Assembly: GCA_946406115.1 (NCBI GenBank)
Contig: OX291543.1
Coordinates: 31,646,815 to 31,710,814, forward strand
Source of the DNA: Apoda limacodes
Lineage: Eukaryota; Arthropoda; Insecta; Lepidoptera; Limacodidae
DNA: 64,000 bases
Reading direction: 5' to 3'
Shown here: in pieces, positions 22,801 to 37,800 of the stretch
Numbering within the stretch: the first letter of the stretch is position 1
Layout of the letters: the number at the start of each line of letters is the position of its first letter
Notes under the pieces: model-generated
The model's input: only the letters and a program-made list of their open reading frames with translations
Told to the model about the DNA's origin: nothing
Database searches by the model: none
Program-made: the position numbers and the translations under genes

Positions 22801-25800
22801 CACGAGTTTTCTTTCTTTCTCAACCGACCGACTCAAAAAAAGATGAGGTTCTCAGTTTGACCTGTATGTTTGTATGTTTTCATAATGGTATTATTATTAA
22901 AACTTAAAAATAACTTACCCATAATCTTTGTCTGCAAATTCAAAACTTCGAGAAGAAAATCATAATGAAACACAGGCCCAAATGTGTAATTAGTTGTTGA
23001 AGTATTATATTCGAAACTAGGCAGACCTTTCGAGCTTATTATCAACATTTCAGTTCTGTAGAAAGGCTCGAAGTGAGAGTCAAAATAGTCTTTCTCCAGC
23101 CTCGACCTCGACGTGGGAGCGGCCCACAGTTCAACAGGATCTGTTGTCATTTGTAAATATTTTATTCCAATACCAAATCCAATAATAACGCAGAGACCTG
23201 TAAGCACAAACATATTAGTTTAGAATACCACGTGTCTATTGCCTGGTTCGCCATATAGCGTAGGTAGGGAATTAATGTAAAAATAGGTACTTTGAATGGC
23301 TTATAGTTATGGATCTTTAGGCAAGTCCAATTTAAATATCTGAAACTAAGATAAGACGTTTAGTTATTACTTTATACTGTAGGGCTTTGCTGAGGAAAGG
23401 ATATTGCAAAATCCGATCTCTTATGATGACACACGAGTAAACGGTTTGCACGGAAAAACTAATATACGTTAAATGCGCGTCTTAACTGAAGCTACGGCAA
23501 GGGCTTAGCTTGGTGTTTCTTTGAAGGATATAATTAGAAACAAAGATATCTGCAATTACGTACTGCAATTTTAGAACCGATGGGCGTTGGGCCAGAAGTA
23601 TTTAAGAGTGGACTTACCACGAATCGGTAAGCGCAGATAAGACCAATGACCTAAAAAAGGTAGCCGCAAGTGACTGGGTGAGAAAGGCATGTGTCCACAA
23701 CCTGATTGGGGCCAAACTGGTAGTTCCTATACTGTACTGTACTATGCCAGCATCATAACCAACCCAAAGCTGATTACTGGATCTTTACAATGATTGGAAA
23801 ATTAACTATGACGCTTTGATAAAAGCTTACCTACACTAAGGCCGGTGCCGCGGTGGCAGTAATATGCGGTACACCGGGGCGGTTGCCCTGCACGGACAGT
23901 ACATATGACGATGTATACGACGCGTTACGGTTACAGCACAACGCTTCGCTCCGGTTAACCGCATATCACTGTTACCGGCCTGAGGCTTTCTGGTAATGCT
24001 GGCTCAATACCACTATTGGCAGCCTGTAACTCTTTCTTTCCCGTTCAAAATCAATTACATACTTATATAATACTACATTTCAATGACCTGCCAAATTTTC
24101 AAAGGTGTTTTTTTTCTCCTCTGTATTTCTTTTCTGTCTGCAATAGACACTATTGCTAAGTGCTTAAAAAAACATAGGAGTTCCCTACTTTAAGAATTTA
24201 CTTATAATAAATATTTACCTATAAAAAGTACAGTCCAGGGTCTAGAAGCCATAAGACACCCCCACCACTGGAAGAAGTCCTCCAGTTTTGTCTCAGTCTT
24301 TGCTCCAAGCTTTTCAAAGAACGTTGCGTCTTGATCTTGATCGGCATCAGCCCAGCCGTTAACAGTTGGATTAGTGGCTAATTCTTGATCGTTATCTGAT
24401 GAAACACCTGAATAAAAAGAAACGTAATCATTTAATCAATCTTACTTTGTTTAAAAGAAATTAAATCTGTGTGTAAATTTAAAATGTATTTTTAATTTAT
24501 GTACAGCGTGGTATTATAGCCTAAACATTCGTCTAATTCATACAGTCGGTCATCGAGTTTGATGTTGAAGAAGAATTCGACAACGCCTAGAATGAATACA
24601 TGGCGACGTCACGCGAAGTATGACACGAAGTATAAGCTGGACAGCTCTTAAATAGCCATATGTGAAGACATAAGGCTAGACGCCTTCGATGGTCTACTGT
24701 ATAAATGAAATAGATGTTAAGGCTGTGATGGTAGTATGTTTTTTCCTGTTTAGAATGATAATCTTACTTTAGAGTTTAAGTAACACTTTGTACGTTTAAC
24801 GCATTCAACGCTTTGCCATCAAAATATATATTTTTTAAGTGTTAGTGTATAAATTCGATTGTTGGATATTTCTTGTCAAGTTATTAAGTTACTATGATGA
24901 TTATATTAAAATAAAAGGGAGACAATATCTCACTATTTATTTTACTTTGTGTTAAACAACTTTCTGTGATAAAATTTTTACAACAGATTTCCTGGACATG
25001 GTTAAGTTACCCTTAAGTTTAAGCTATTTTTAATCTTATAAATTAAAATAAATTAGATAAATGGGTTCCAACATCCACTGTCGAACTTGGATAATTGAAA
25101 GTTCAAGGGACTGATAATTTTTAACTTGCTTCATAAGCGATGTTAATAGTCTCTTGCTGATCCATATTTTTCAAATTTCCAATTCACAAACAAGAAGTTA
25201 ACACTTACAAACTGACAACACTTCTGCTAGAGTTTACATTTATCTTTTTCTTTAGTATTTATTCTGAGCATGATAGATGGTTGTAGTTAGGTAAATCATC
25301 ATCTCAGAGTAAACGTGTGCTCTATACGTAAGGACAAACACATACTTGCGCATAGAAGTAAGAAAATTATTCAACATTCATAAATAAGCCATACAACAGA
25401 ATTAAGGCGAACATAGCACTCGCACAAACGCATGTTAAGTATACTATTATGAGATATTTTAAAATAAAACACGGTCATAGCTTCAGTTTATCACTAAAAT
25501 AAGTCGAACTAATGAAAACTAAACATGATTAACAAAACTCTTGTCCAATCAATTTAAATAATTGCTGATATATATTTATTTTCTAACATAGAAAGTGCGC
25601 AAAGAGTATAAATGACTTGTTGTTCTGTTCGTCTCAGTTCTAGTTGTAATCGCTAGTTTATTTTATTTTAGGAATATGTTTAAGACTGAGCAACAGGGCA
25701 TTATTAAAAAACGGTGGTAAGTTAGTGTTAAATCATTTTGCCGTACTTCAATATAAATACTTCTATTACATATAAATATACCCTTTTAAATAAATCAGAT

Positions 25801-28800
25801 TGTCCTATTACTCTACTTATGAAAAACAACATAACTATTAACATACGTTGATTATATTTAATTACGCAAGGTTTTTAAATAACATTTTATACATTGTAGA
25901 CATATTTAACAATGAAATAAAAATAATTAAATTAAAATAAATAAATACTTGAAAAGAGTGTAGATAATACATAAGGAAACAAAATAAAGAAAATTTCAGA
26001 TCAATAATACAAAGCACTTTTTTTAATAAAAACTGTCTACCAATGATGAGTTTTCTTGCTTGTTGTATCTGGGGTTTAGGAAAATGTGCACAAAACAAAC
26101 GCAGCTGAAAAATATATAGCTCAGTGCAATACTCACACCATGTGAAAAACATTATAGGTTATCAGCATGCAATGCTTCTGAGGTTTGAATATACCACCGC
26201 TCTGAAGAATCAGTCGTGCATTATCTATACTTAGTGAGCCAAAAATACTGAAGCATTTCTGATATCAAATGAGAATATTGTTTGTTAGTATAAACCTTTT
26301 GTTTATTTGTGAATTCCAGTTGAAGACACATATCCGAATATACATATAAACACAAATTTTATATTTAATTTTCAATTTTATATTAAGGCAAATGTACCAA
26401 ATATTTTATAACCATATATGTAGTGAAATTAAGCATAATTGAACATCGTTTATGGAGTAAAAATCTAAATATAGAGTTTCAATTAGCTGAGTTTAGTGTC
26501 CCTCTAAATTTAAGTGTCAGATTATTTAAGAACTCTCAGTTAAGAGGCTAACATAAAGAGTGGTAATTTGATCTTAAGTGTACAACAAGAAGGCGAATTG
26601 CTAGATGTAGTATTTGATGTCAAAGCAAGTTAAAATAAAAGACAATGTACATTCGCGTACCATATACATAGCATGTTTTTACTGTAATGTACTGTAAAAC
26701 CGTATATGTTGAGCGTTGTGTAACATGTAATACGTACTGGCTCGGTGGTCGTGCAGCGGGCTGGTCTCGGGCCCCCCGGCGAGCCGCGCCTCCGCACCCC
26801 GCGCCCACGCCTCTGTCCCAACCACCGCCGTTAGTTATACACACTATGTCATACGAGCCCGTTATGGCAATATCGGACTGTCTCGCTACGATTATGTATA
26901 TATCTTTTTATCTAGGTAACTACCGACAAACAGCAAGGCACTATTATTTTATAAGCAGCGCTTTCTCCCAAATATAAAAAGTGACACTTTCAATTTGTCT
27001 TCAATGATGGCTATTTCGTTTCTTATACCTTTATTGCAAGTCATTTAAAGCATAATGTTGTTCGAAAAACTTATGACTGCAACATAACTATATGCGATTT
27101 CTTGAAGGTTAAATATAAATGAATACTTTTAACCGTAAGAGTGACAGTAAATATTTATTGATATTTGATATTGGTATTGATATGTATTTTGTATAGAAAC
27201 AACCACCACATACATATACTCTGAAGAAATATTTTCAAATAAAAATATGTCTACTTCTGAAGTTCCACCCTTTTAAAAAAAATTACACTCGGTTTTTACA
27301 GTAATTACCCGGAGACTTTTAAGTTTCCGATATTCCGTAATCGTAAACTGCGGAATCACCCAATAAAAAAATATTTGACGAAAATATATAAGTATGTCAT
27401 TGGGAGATGATTGCCATAACGGTCGTATTTCAATAAACCCTCCATTTCGAGCGTAGTGCTACTCAAAATTTTTAAATATTAACATTAAAATTAAACCATA
27501 ATGGGGTCCCCATGATCATGAAAAAAATATGAAAGTAATAAAAACTTCTTACATAACGTAAAAAACTGGCAATTTTTGGAGAATGTTGCCACATAATAAA
27601 AATTGTAACGAACCGTATAACGTAACCATAGATTTTAAGCGTATGCAAATAGTTATGATTTTAATTTATCATACAAATTATGACTTCGACTTTCCTCCTA
27701 TTCGTTCACGTGGCCTAGTATTCCGAAATAAAAAAAAATACTGTGTGTAACCCGTAATGTCTACCTTGTTTTTTATTAAATATTTTTTTTAAAAGGTGTC
27801 TTTACAATGAAATATGTAATTTACAATTTTATAATTACACCACAGACTAGTACCTACTAACAAGACAGTGTTTTTTTTTGTCACCATAAAAAATTGGTCA
27901 TACTAATGTAAAGGTAATGCAAATTCATGTATACTGTTACTGCAACAACTAAAAGGTTTCTGTCACTGCTTATCTTAGCTTATCAGTGTACAGTCTTATT
28001 CTGGAATCTATACTGATATGAAGATATAAACTATAGGAATAACTATTGCATAATTTTATATAAGCAAATACTCTTTTATAATTGAGAAAATAAAAACGTT
28101 TCATATTTTTCTCTCACGGAAACCCATTAAACCTTCACCGTTTCTATGATAACCACGCACAAGGTTATATACATGCAAAGCAAGAATATATAATGTAAGA
28201 TATACATTATACTTTAAAAAATATCAAGCCATAACCTTATCTATCTACAAGCAATGAATAATCTACAGAATAGAAATAAATAAATCATAAATAATAGGTA
28301 CTTAAATTGCGACCGACTTATTTTATAACTTGTTTCTCTACATTCTGTTGTTTAATTTTTAAAATGTGCTGAAAAATTAATAAAAACAAACCAAAATTAA
28401 ATAATTATTAATTCATTGAAGGTTATAAAAAACCTTAAATTATAAGCGAGCTCACTAAACAGGTTCATTCTTACACTTTAGTAACAATCTAAATGGTAAC
28501 ACACTGTGCGGTCTCAGAGGTGTTTTCTCCCAATAAATAATAATATGATGTGAAATGAGCTCCCTGCCCTGTTGAGCTCTTTCCCAGGGATTGCAGACTC
28601 AGTAAAATTCGATATACTCTTAGAGTTACAAGCATTCATAAGCTTCAGTAACTGCTAATTGTCAGGCGGGCGGTATTCTTGTCGCTATGCTTGTGTCTAG
28701 TAAAATAAGTTTAGCCGAATACTTATATTAAGAAGTTTGCAAATTAACTATACAGTTAGAATATAAAATACTCTAGAATATAATATCAATAAAATTTAAT

Positions 28801-31800
28801 TTAATAATCGATTAGGTACTCGGTAACTCTAAACTTTGTAAAAAAAAAACAAAAAATGGAAGTCATACTAGTAAAACACTTTAAGATATAATTATTATGA
28901 GATTGTTATGGCTCTATTGGTCTGTTTATGTTATTTTTCTTCGATGTGTATATCCATATTGTGTTGCCAGAATAAATTAAAATCAAATTAACATACTTAT
29001 TTTAATATTGCCGTCTTAAAATAGTAAAATATCAAACTTTGGAATAACCATACACAATTATGTCTTGATATGGTATTTTTAACCATATACCACTAAGTTT
29101 AGCTGGATGCACATAATAAAACTGACAATAATCTAATCCATAACATTTTCTAGACAGTTCCTTTAAAACGCTTGGTGGTCTGCCCGCGAGAAAAATTAAA
29201 AGATGCGCTTTTACTGTCAATAAAATTTAAACGTTTAAACGTACATTAATCTTTTAATTGCCAATTTATTTTTACTTCATGCAAATTTAACTGAAAGTCG
29301 ATTCCGGCTCAAAGGTCGTAAATGGCGCATTAGCGATTTGTTATGAACACTGAATTCCTATTTAAATTTAAGGTGAATCCGAATCAGATTCTTCCCATAC
29401 AATACAATCCAATATACAATATTGCTATTTATTACTGTCGCAAAAAGCATATTAAATCATGGAAGGCCAGTAAATTCTGAAATAACTAAAGTTTCAACAA
29501 AAACTATGTTTATTAATAATTTATTTATGCATTTTATGACTGACTATGCGTTTTGCGACAATAACAATTAGTTTTGAGTAGCGAAATGTCTATAGTTAAA
29601 ATATAGCACAGTTCGTATAAAATACTTAATATTCGGATACGTACCTTAAATAGAAGGGTTTATTGGAGTTAAAGAAGTAGGAATTTACAGCTAATTAAGG
29701 AAATAGTTTAAGTTTGATCTGTGTACGTATTATTAGTTTGCATTGTCAATAAACACTAGTAGAAGGCTACTTATGGTGATTTATGTGTCTCTGGTTCTCA
29801 AGAACTCATTACACAATTGATTCTAATTCTAATGATATTTAGAAACTTAATACTTTTACTTTTATTTTAGAGTGCTTTTTTTTTCAATCACGTTTTTTGT
29901 AAGATTTTAAAAAACGAAAGGCTAAAAATAACGCAACAACAATATGCCCATTTAGTCAAAATAGTTTTTTAATAACGAGTATAGATTGTTTGTACAAAAC
30001 ATTTATCTAATTTTCCTCAAGATTCACGCGTTGGCAGTCGCAGACACACTACGCTGGGATCATGGCTCTAATTTGTCAATTGTGAAACCGAATCTTATAA
30101 TCAACTGTTTTTGTAGTTAGTAGTCAATATTAAATCCCAGAACTCATGTACACGACCTAAGAAAGTTGTCTTCTCAACTCATAATTAATGTAAGAAATAT
30201 TTTGTGACATTTCGGTACAAGCTTTTTTAAAATAATTAGTTTTAGTGCAAATAACATAGCCCCTTGTGCGTGCTTAAATTTATAGATATACATAGATACT
30301 CCATAAAACTAACTAGAATTATAACCACAGAATAAGTTATAGCACTAACGAACAGAAGTGTCACTCCGTTCGTCAGCTCCCGTTCTATCTCTTTCTAACA
30401 CATAAGGTCGCGTGCGAGTAACCACAATCCAATGAAGGCCCGCTTTTAGAGTCAATAATATTATAACTCTGAAACTTCGTACATTACATTTAATTTCCAA
30501 TTTGTTTTTACTTCATGTTACAGCAATTTCAACTGAACGTCAGCTCCCGCTCATAAGGTGTATTGGCTTTTTGTTATGAAGGTAGCTTAATATGTTTATT
30601 AAAAATTTAAATAAAATAAATTATGAGGCTCTAAGAAAAAATATTTTTAAACTAAAAATAAAAATATAGTTTTAGTTACATGCCATAAGTTTGCACAGTT
30701 GATACCCACTGGCGAGCGAGGCCACCTATGGCGATTCATATTGATTAAACTTTCTAGGACACAAGTAAGCCATGACTTTAATATTTGGACCCCTTAATAA
30801 CTATGAATAGTATCAATATAAATAAATTCATAGCAAAGATGTAGTGAAAAGAATATCCTGTCCTATTAATCTTTGGACAGTACCATCGCTATAAAATACA
30901 TATTTATATTGATGATATAGTCATTTATATGGCCTTTGTGATATGTTTTCTTTCTAAGACTCAAACTTTCAGTCTCAAAGAGGCAAAATAATTTGTTTCT
31001 GAATATTTATGATTATATATTATGATTTTTTATTGAAAAAAGTGATTTTCTGATTTTTCGTACGCTTTGGCTGTCTTCGTCACACTAGGCAGCAATTATA
31101 AAGTGCGGTCTCCTTCCCGAGGTAACAGCATGGGTGGGATGTTAAGATTTATAGGAAAAGTCGTTCAGTGGTGTTGAAAGTAGCCTGTTTCATAAAAAAT
31201 CTTAACTTAACCCTCTACAACTGACATGGACTTATTTTCTCAATTTTGCTGACGTGGTAGTCCGGCAGACATATTTTCACACTAAATTATTTATTACAAT
31301 TTGACACGTAGACCTGTTTTATTTGATTTAAAATAAAACTTGCATATCAAAAAATATAATCAATGAAGAATAAACGAAACAAAACTCGTGTATGCATAAT
31401 CACAACCTTTATTACAAGTAGCATAAAACAAACAGAAATTTCAGTTCAAATCTCAAAAATTGCCATAACAATTATTAAACATTTTTTTTTAAATCCTGAA
31501 TAAACATTAATTAATCAATATATAAAAATAAAAATTTATAAAATTTTACCATGACAACTAATGTTATACAGCCTCAAAGTGTTACAATTTTTGTTGACAA
31601 AATTCAAAATTAGCAAATACACGCTCACATGTGTCTTCCGCCGTGCTCCCGCCGCACTGGCGCGTGTTACGCGACACGTAAGGAAGGTACTAGAAACGCG
31701 GGAAACGAAACTAGAAATTACATTTTTGAAGAAGATTTTCTACTCTGTGGTGTCTGTGGGACTACCACGTCAGCTGCAGAGAGTTAAGACGCTAACGAGT

Positions 31801-34800
31801 ATCACCTGTGCTAAATATAGTATATTTTAAATAAGAATATTAAATTCGACTCACCAATGGCGTTATTTTGTTGGCTACAGCAGAAAACTCCCGATAAGAA
31901 TAGTGTTGTAAATATTACGAAGACAATGGCCATGATGACTGCGTACCCGTCCGCGCCGTGGATAGAAAACGGTTTGGGGGGAGGTGGGTAAGGTGGAGGA
32001 GCGGGGCAGGATGCCTCGCAGTCCAGGCACGAACACCCTGGTTCACCCTAAAAATAGAATTCTTATATATTGTTGTTATAATATTGTAACGAATTTCGCT
32101 ACTCAATTATGTGATTTGAATTTGGAACCCAACTGTCGATTTCTTTCCACAACTGTGTGCCTTGTTTGAGTTTTTGTGTGATTTTAACTTTGCTTTCGCT
32201 ATAACACTTATTTGATAATAAATCTATAAGAAAAATGTTTTCAAAACGCGATACTAGATTTGGAAACTTACAGACAAACACTGGTGTCTTTTTTATCAAA
32301 CATTATTATACGTCAAGCAAAACACACCTTGCAGGTCCAGCAGGGTAAAAATATTGAAATGAATTTAATGGTCTATAATGTAATTTAAATTTGTAATGTA
32401 ATTGTAAAATAAAAATTAAAAATCTTAACTTTTTCTTTCCACGACTGGTCAAAATTATCACAAAACTTTCACCTTTAATTTAATAAATAGTTCTTCTATA
32501 ATAGTTATCATTACTCTAACAAAATACTTTGTTTGTACAAGGTTTCTTGAAGTGTGAAAAGTATAGTGTTCTCCTCGGGGATTAAGGTGTTTACGTCTTG
32601 GGCAAGTTTGAAATCCTCAGGATTTGTTATGTCATACTCTAATCTTCCTTAATGTGAATCCTTCTTTACGTTCGGGATTTAATATGGCACTCGTGACGTA
32701 GGATACGGCTTTAATTACTATTACGTTCGTGTAGTAAGAAAATATATTTAACTTACTTTTCTTGTTCCCTGATTACACGGAGTAGCAGGGGGATTGAACG
32801 GTATAAAACCTGTCTGGACATCTCCAAAATAGTAGTTTGTCTGAAAGGGCACGAAGGCTGAACTGTTGTCGCCCATTGAACCAAAGAAACGTTCGGGGTT
32901 ACAGTCCGACGCACTGACTCCTCCGCACATAACGTCGATGGCCAAACGACTCATCGACGGAACTTGCACCTGAAAATATTAATATATAATGATAATGGCG
33001 CGGAATTACGTAATCATCTTCCCTGTGACGTAACTGCGAGTATTTTACATAATAAAAACATAAAATACCATACATAAATTTAATAAGTTATTTGTTAGGT
33101 TTATTGAGCTAATTGTGTTACATCCATTCGGTGTCTTCTTTATCTTATACCTTTAAACGAGCAATTCTTGAATCTAGGAATCTGCTTCAACAATAGGTTT
33201 CATTTTTATATTTTAATATTAACTGAAAAATATGACTCTTTCTGACATCTATTGGCGAGTAGTAATACTATTATTTTTACCAACACAGCAACGCTAAAGC
33301 TACTTGACTTGAAAATATCGGAATTGTCATGCAAATTTTTCTCCATTTTGCGGTGCTCTAAACACACACACTTGCGTGGACTTTTGAACAAAGAAGCTTT
33401 GACCTGTGTACCTATGGGTTTCCTCCAAAAATATCGGAATTTTGATACAAATTCTCTTCCCCTTTTCCCCCTAGGGGATGACTTTCCAAAATTAGAAAAC
33501 ATCTATTTTCTTCAAGTTAATGGCCAAATTTTTATGCGCCCAACCCCTATTTAACCATCCTAAGGGATAAATTTTGCAAAATTCTTTCTCAGCACTCGCT
33601 CACGATGTAACAGAAAACTCCGTGCAAAATTCCAAGTCTTTACAAAGATACCATAAGAAAATTCATCCCCTATTTCGCCTCCTAGGGAGGATGTTTGTCT
33701 TAATTTTCGAAATTTAAAGGTCAATAACCAATTCTAATGCATTTGCCTTGAAAAATAAAGGATTTCCATAAAATTTTCAGCCCCCATTTTACCCCCTTAA
33801 GGTATGATATCAGTCAGTTAGTATATATAGATGATAAATAATCAAATGTAGCGACGGTGAATGTGAAAACGCACTTACCTGTGAGCAAGAATCGTACGCA
33901 TCTTTAGCGAAAGTCTCTCCCATGTGGTGGTCTAGTATTTCTACGTTTTGATGTGTATCTGAATCAGAGAAAAGCATATTTTTTATTTAACAAATCTATT
34001 AATATTTTTAGTACCTTTATTATTTTCAAATTACCTAACAATGTACTTATTCAACTATAATATAATATTATGTTTCTCAGTTGTTCGCCGCCATGGCTTT
34101 AGCGACACCATAAAGCATAAATTGTACACTAAGTATAATGCATATTGGTACACTCTTATTTTTAGCTTTAAATTTGTTTTCAAGAGTGTGTTATAATTAC
34201 TATAAGACTTAATCTGCCAAATGACCACTATACAGGTTCTATAACACGGAAACTGTTTAATTCGGGTCCCACTTTGCACTTTCTGCAACTTTAATACAAA
34301 CTGTTTCTGATGAGACAGCTTTTTAGTGTAAATAGGCACTTTAATGCAGCTTTTGTGTGCCACTTGAGACCCTGCTAGCAGTTAATGGAGCAAAGAGAGA
34401 GGTTTATTTAGAATAAAAGTTGAACTAGCCTCGCATGGTTTTCTCACCTCTAAGTATCCAATGCTACTACAAACAATAGCAGACTCTATATATCAACCCA
34501 CCATTAAAATACGTCAGTTTGGCTGCATGCATGAAGTCGCTGTGATTGGGAGAGCAGGTCATGGAGCAGATGTGTTTCAGGAAGTTGTCCATGCAAGTGG
34601 GGCAGCGACCTAGCATGGACTGCGCCAGGCCCATGTTCGCTTCCAAATTCTTCAGCTGGTCCAAGTTACAACATGATCTATTGCCTTCTAGGATATGTGG
34701 GCAGTACTTCTCGAGGATCGGCTGAAATGAAAATAACGTTATACTTAGCTGGTTTTTTTATATAGTGTATAAACTTATTAACTATTGGCACAAAATAAAA

Positions 34801-37800
34801 ACTATAAAAACTATACTATGCCCTTCCCCGGGACTCAAACTATCTCCATACCAAATTTCATCTAAATCAGTTCAGCGGTTTAAGCGTGAAGAGGTAACAG
34901 ACAGACAGACAGATAGACAGACAAAGTTACTTTCGCATTTATAATATTATTTATTCATTTTTTATACCACTAAGGTGGTAAACAAGCTTACGGTCCGCCT
35001 GATGGCAAACGAAGCGGTTACCGCAACCAGTCATTGCCTTGCCAGAGAGCAGTTACGCTCAGGGTACAACAGCTAGAGCTAAATGTGACGCTGAGTAATA
35101 GAATGGTTTTATAGAGCAGTCAGTCATACAAACTGAAGCATTGTAAGCCATTTTGTAAGCGTTCTAAGTAGGCCGGTTATCATCAAAAAAGAATCACGTC
35201 GTTTTCAGAGCTAATTCGTGACAGGACCTTGACTCCTGACTATCTCTCTCTAAGTGTCACAACAGTTAACTCTTAAGACAACGACAAGCCACATAGACAA
35301 GACTAAAGACCGGACACGGCACTTGACCCGTGTTTACCTTCCTCTTGCAACTCTATGTTCAATAATGAAAATCAGATGACAAGTCAAGAAAATCATAAAC
35401 AGGCAGACTGATATATTTTCCCTTTTTAAGAAAAAAATATTGTTAAGCCCACAGACAGAGGCCGACAATCCATGAGTCATAATCCGCTCTTTGTTCTCTT
35501 ATCTTCACAACACAATTTTCAGTCAGGACTTATCTTTGTGTGAGCTAATCACAACACGTTGTTTATGTGTGTTCTGACCTCGGGCTATCTTACTGGACAC
35601 CGAGGTTCACAAGGTACGGCTATGTATTGTATGAATGAATAATATTGACGTGAACACGTCATATCAATCAGTATTTAAGAAAAATATGGTAGTTTAAAAA
35701 ATTTTTGATAATGCAAAAGTTTATTATAGTATGTAACCGACCTACTTTGTCGTTTGTAAGTCGATATTTAACAAAGTAATAATAAAAAATAAGACGCTAA
35801 AGTAGACAGAACACTGAGCTAAGTGTTTTCTTCTTGAATTGTGCCTTATGTGTATGGCACAATACAACGTATAGCATAAGAAATGCATTATTATTTCCAT
35901 ATCAGAAAACGTCAATAATCCTCTCTACCAAATACACGCTTAATTTTCTATAGTCAGAAAACCGTCAGAAAACCTAAACCATTCTTCGCCGACACAACTA
36001 ATCAAAATTGTAGTCACGTGACACAAAGCACAGAACGGAACGTCATTGTCGTTTCTAAATGACAATAAATTAGTCACTCTTCGCGGAATCATGTACAATA
36101 TACATCGGATCTCGAGTAGGTACTCATGTCGCATTATCGAGTATACCACTCAATTCCGTTTGCAGATAAATTTGCCGAGTGCAAGCTCGCACTAAGTGGT
36201 AAGGACCAGGGTTAGAAGATATCATGTTTTTTTTTTTAATTTATATAAACATTTTTTCAATGAACTTCTAAGTAGATTGACCGCGCATCGAGAAGCTAAA
36301 AATGGATCGGCAAAATTGATCTTTACTCCGATCGTAAGCACACTTTCTTAGTAGTCGCTTGTTTACAACCCACAGTGAGGATGCCAAAGTGTGATTAAAC
36401 AAGTTGTCTTAATAATACATTAAAATCGTTAAACAAAGAGGGCTTGAATGAACTATCACAGGTGAATGAACCTCATTTACAACTAATTATAGATTGAAAA
36501 AGTGAAATTGTGGCTTAGAAACGTTTAAATCAATTGAATTTCATTAATTCTGCTGTTGAGTACGCCATTTTCTCTTTCGCCCTCACTCACTATACGTCAG
36601 AAAAGGATAGGTGATTTACATAACAACAACATAGACAGAATAGAAAACTATAGAGTTGCTTTTTGTTTTTAATTTTTAATTCGGAATTGACTGAATGCGT
36701 TCAGTTTGGGATAGATAGGAAAGTATTTGCCACCTGTCATCCGTTTGCTTTATAGGTGTACAAATTATTAAAAGTTTCAGTATCATCCGTAACGAACTGT
36801 CAAGTATCCGTTAACGAATACTTTTGTAATTTTTTGAGCCCCCTACCTCAAAAGGAAAAATTATAGGATCACTTTGATGTCCGTCTGTATGTCAAGACCC
36901 TTTTTCTCAGGACCGCGTAAAGGTATCACGTTGTAATTAATATTATAACAGTGCGGTTTCAGAGAAACTTCCTCCCGCGAACGCTTAAGTTGTGGAATGA
37001 GCTCCCTGCCAAGGTTTTCTGCAAGGACTACAGTATGGAGTTCTTCAAGAAAGAAGTTATTAGATTTCTGAAGGGTCGGCAACGCGCAAGTGATACCCCT
37101 GGTGTTGCAAGCGTCCATAGGCTACGGTGACCGCTTACCATCAGGCGGGCCGTAAGCTTGTTTGCCACCTTAGTGGTATAAAAAAAAAAAAAATCAAATA
37201 CTAAGGTCTACGGTCCCTTGAAGCTGTTCAAAATCAATCTTCTATGTCAACGCAATAAAAAACACGGCCATTTTTGACGCATATTTAGGTAGGTAGTTAT
37301 TCACAAATTAATCAAAACCTATGGGGTACATTCCGTTGTCACAAATATAGGAAAAAAAACGAAATTTGTTAATTTGTAGTTATAACGTTTGTCTGTCTGT
37401 CAAGACCCTTTTACTTAAGAACGCGTGGTGGTATCAAGTTAAAACTATTATCGAATAGGTACTTTGCTTTGTATTTAAGTTTTGCTTAGGTTTACATTAG
37501 GAATTATAGTCGGAAATCATAGGAAGTCATTTTAAGTTCCATTCCTGTTTCCATAAATAGGCATTGTATCCATTACTAAGGTTCAATAACATTACTCATT
37601 CGTACTCGTCCTTAGATGATCCACTATACCAGCAGGATAGTTGCACTCATATATCATTACAGTGACCGAGTGCTGAGGCCGTGTAAGGAAGTAGCTGATG
37701 GAATGGAGGTGCGAAATAAGTATCACTTAGGTATTATACTAATCAGCTCAGTGTCAACTTCGTTGATCACTTAGGTACATGAACTAAATGCTAAAATAAA

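Noticed and set aside
26620..26844. Minus-strand open frame of 74 codons ([15 protein letters not shown])
   Set aside because: The frame has no relation to NPC1 phase. The same DNA read one frame over gives a splice-compatible exon, so the long frame is a GC-composition effect.
33206..33554. Overlapping open frames on both strands (98 and 100 codons)
   Set aside because: They fall in a degraded interspersed repeat and show no domain.
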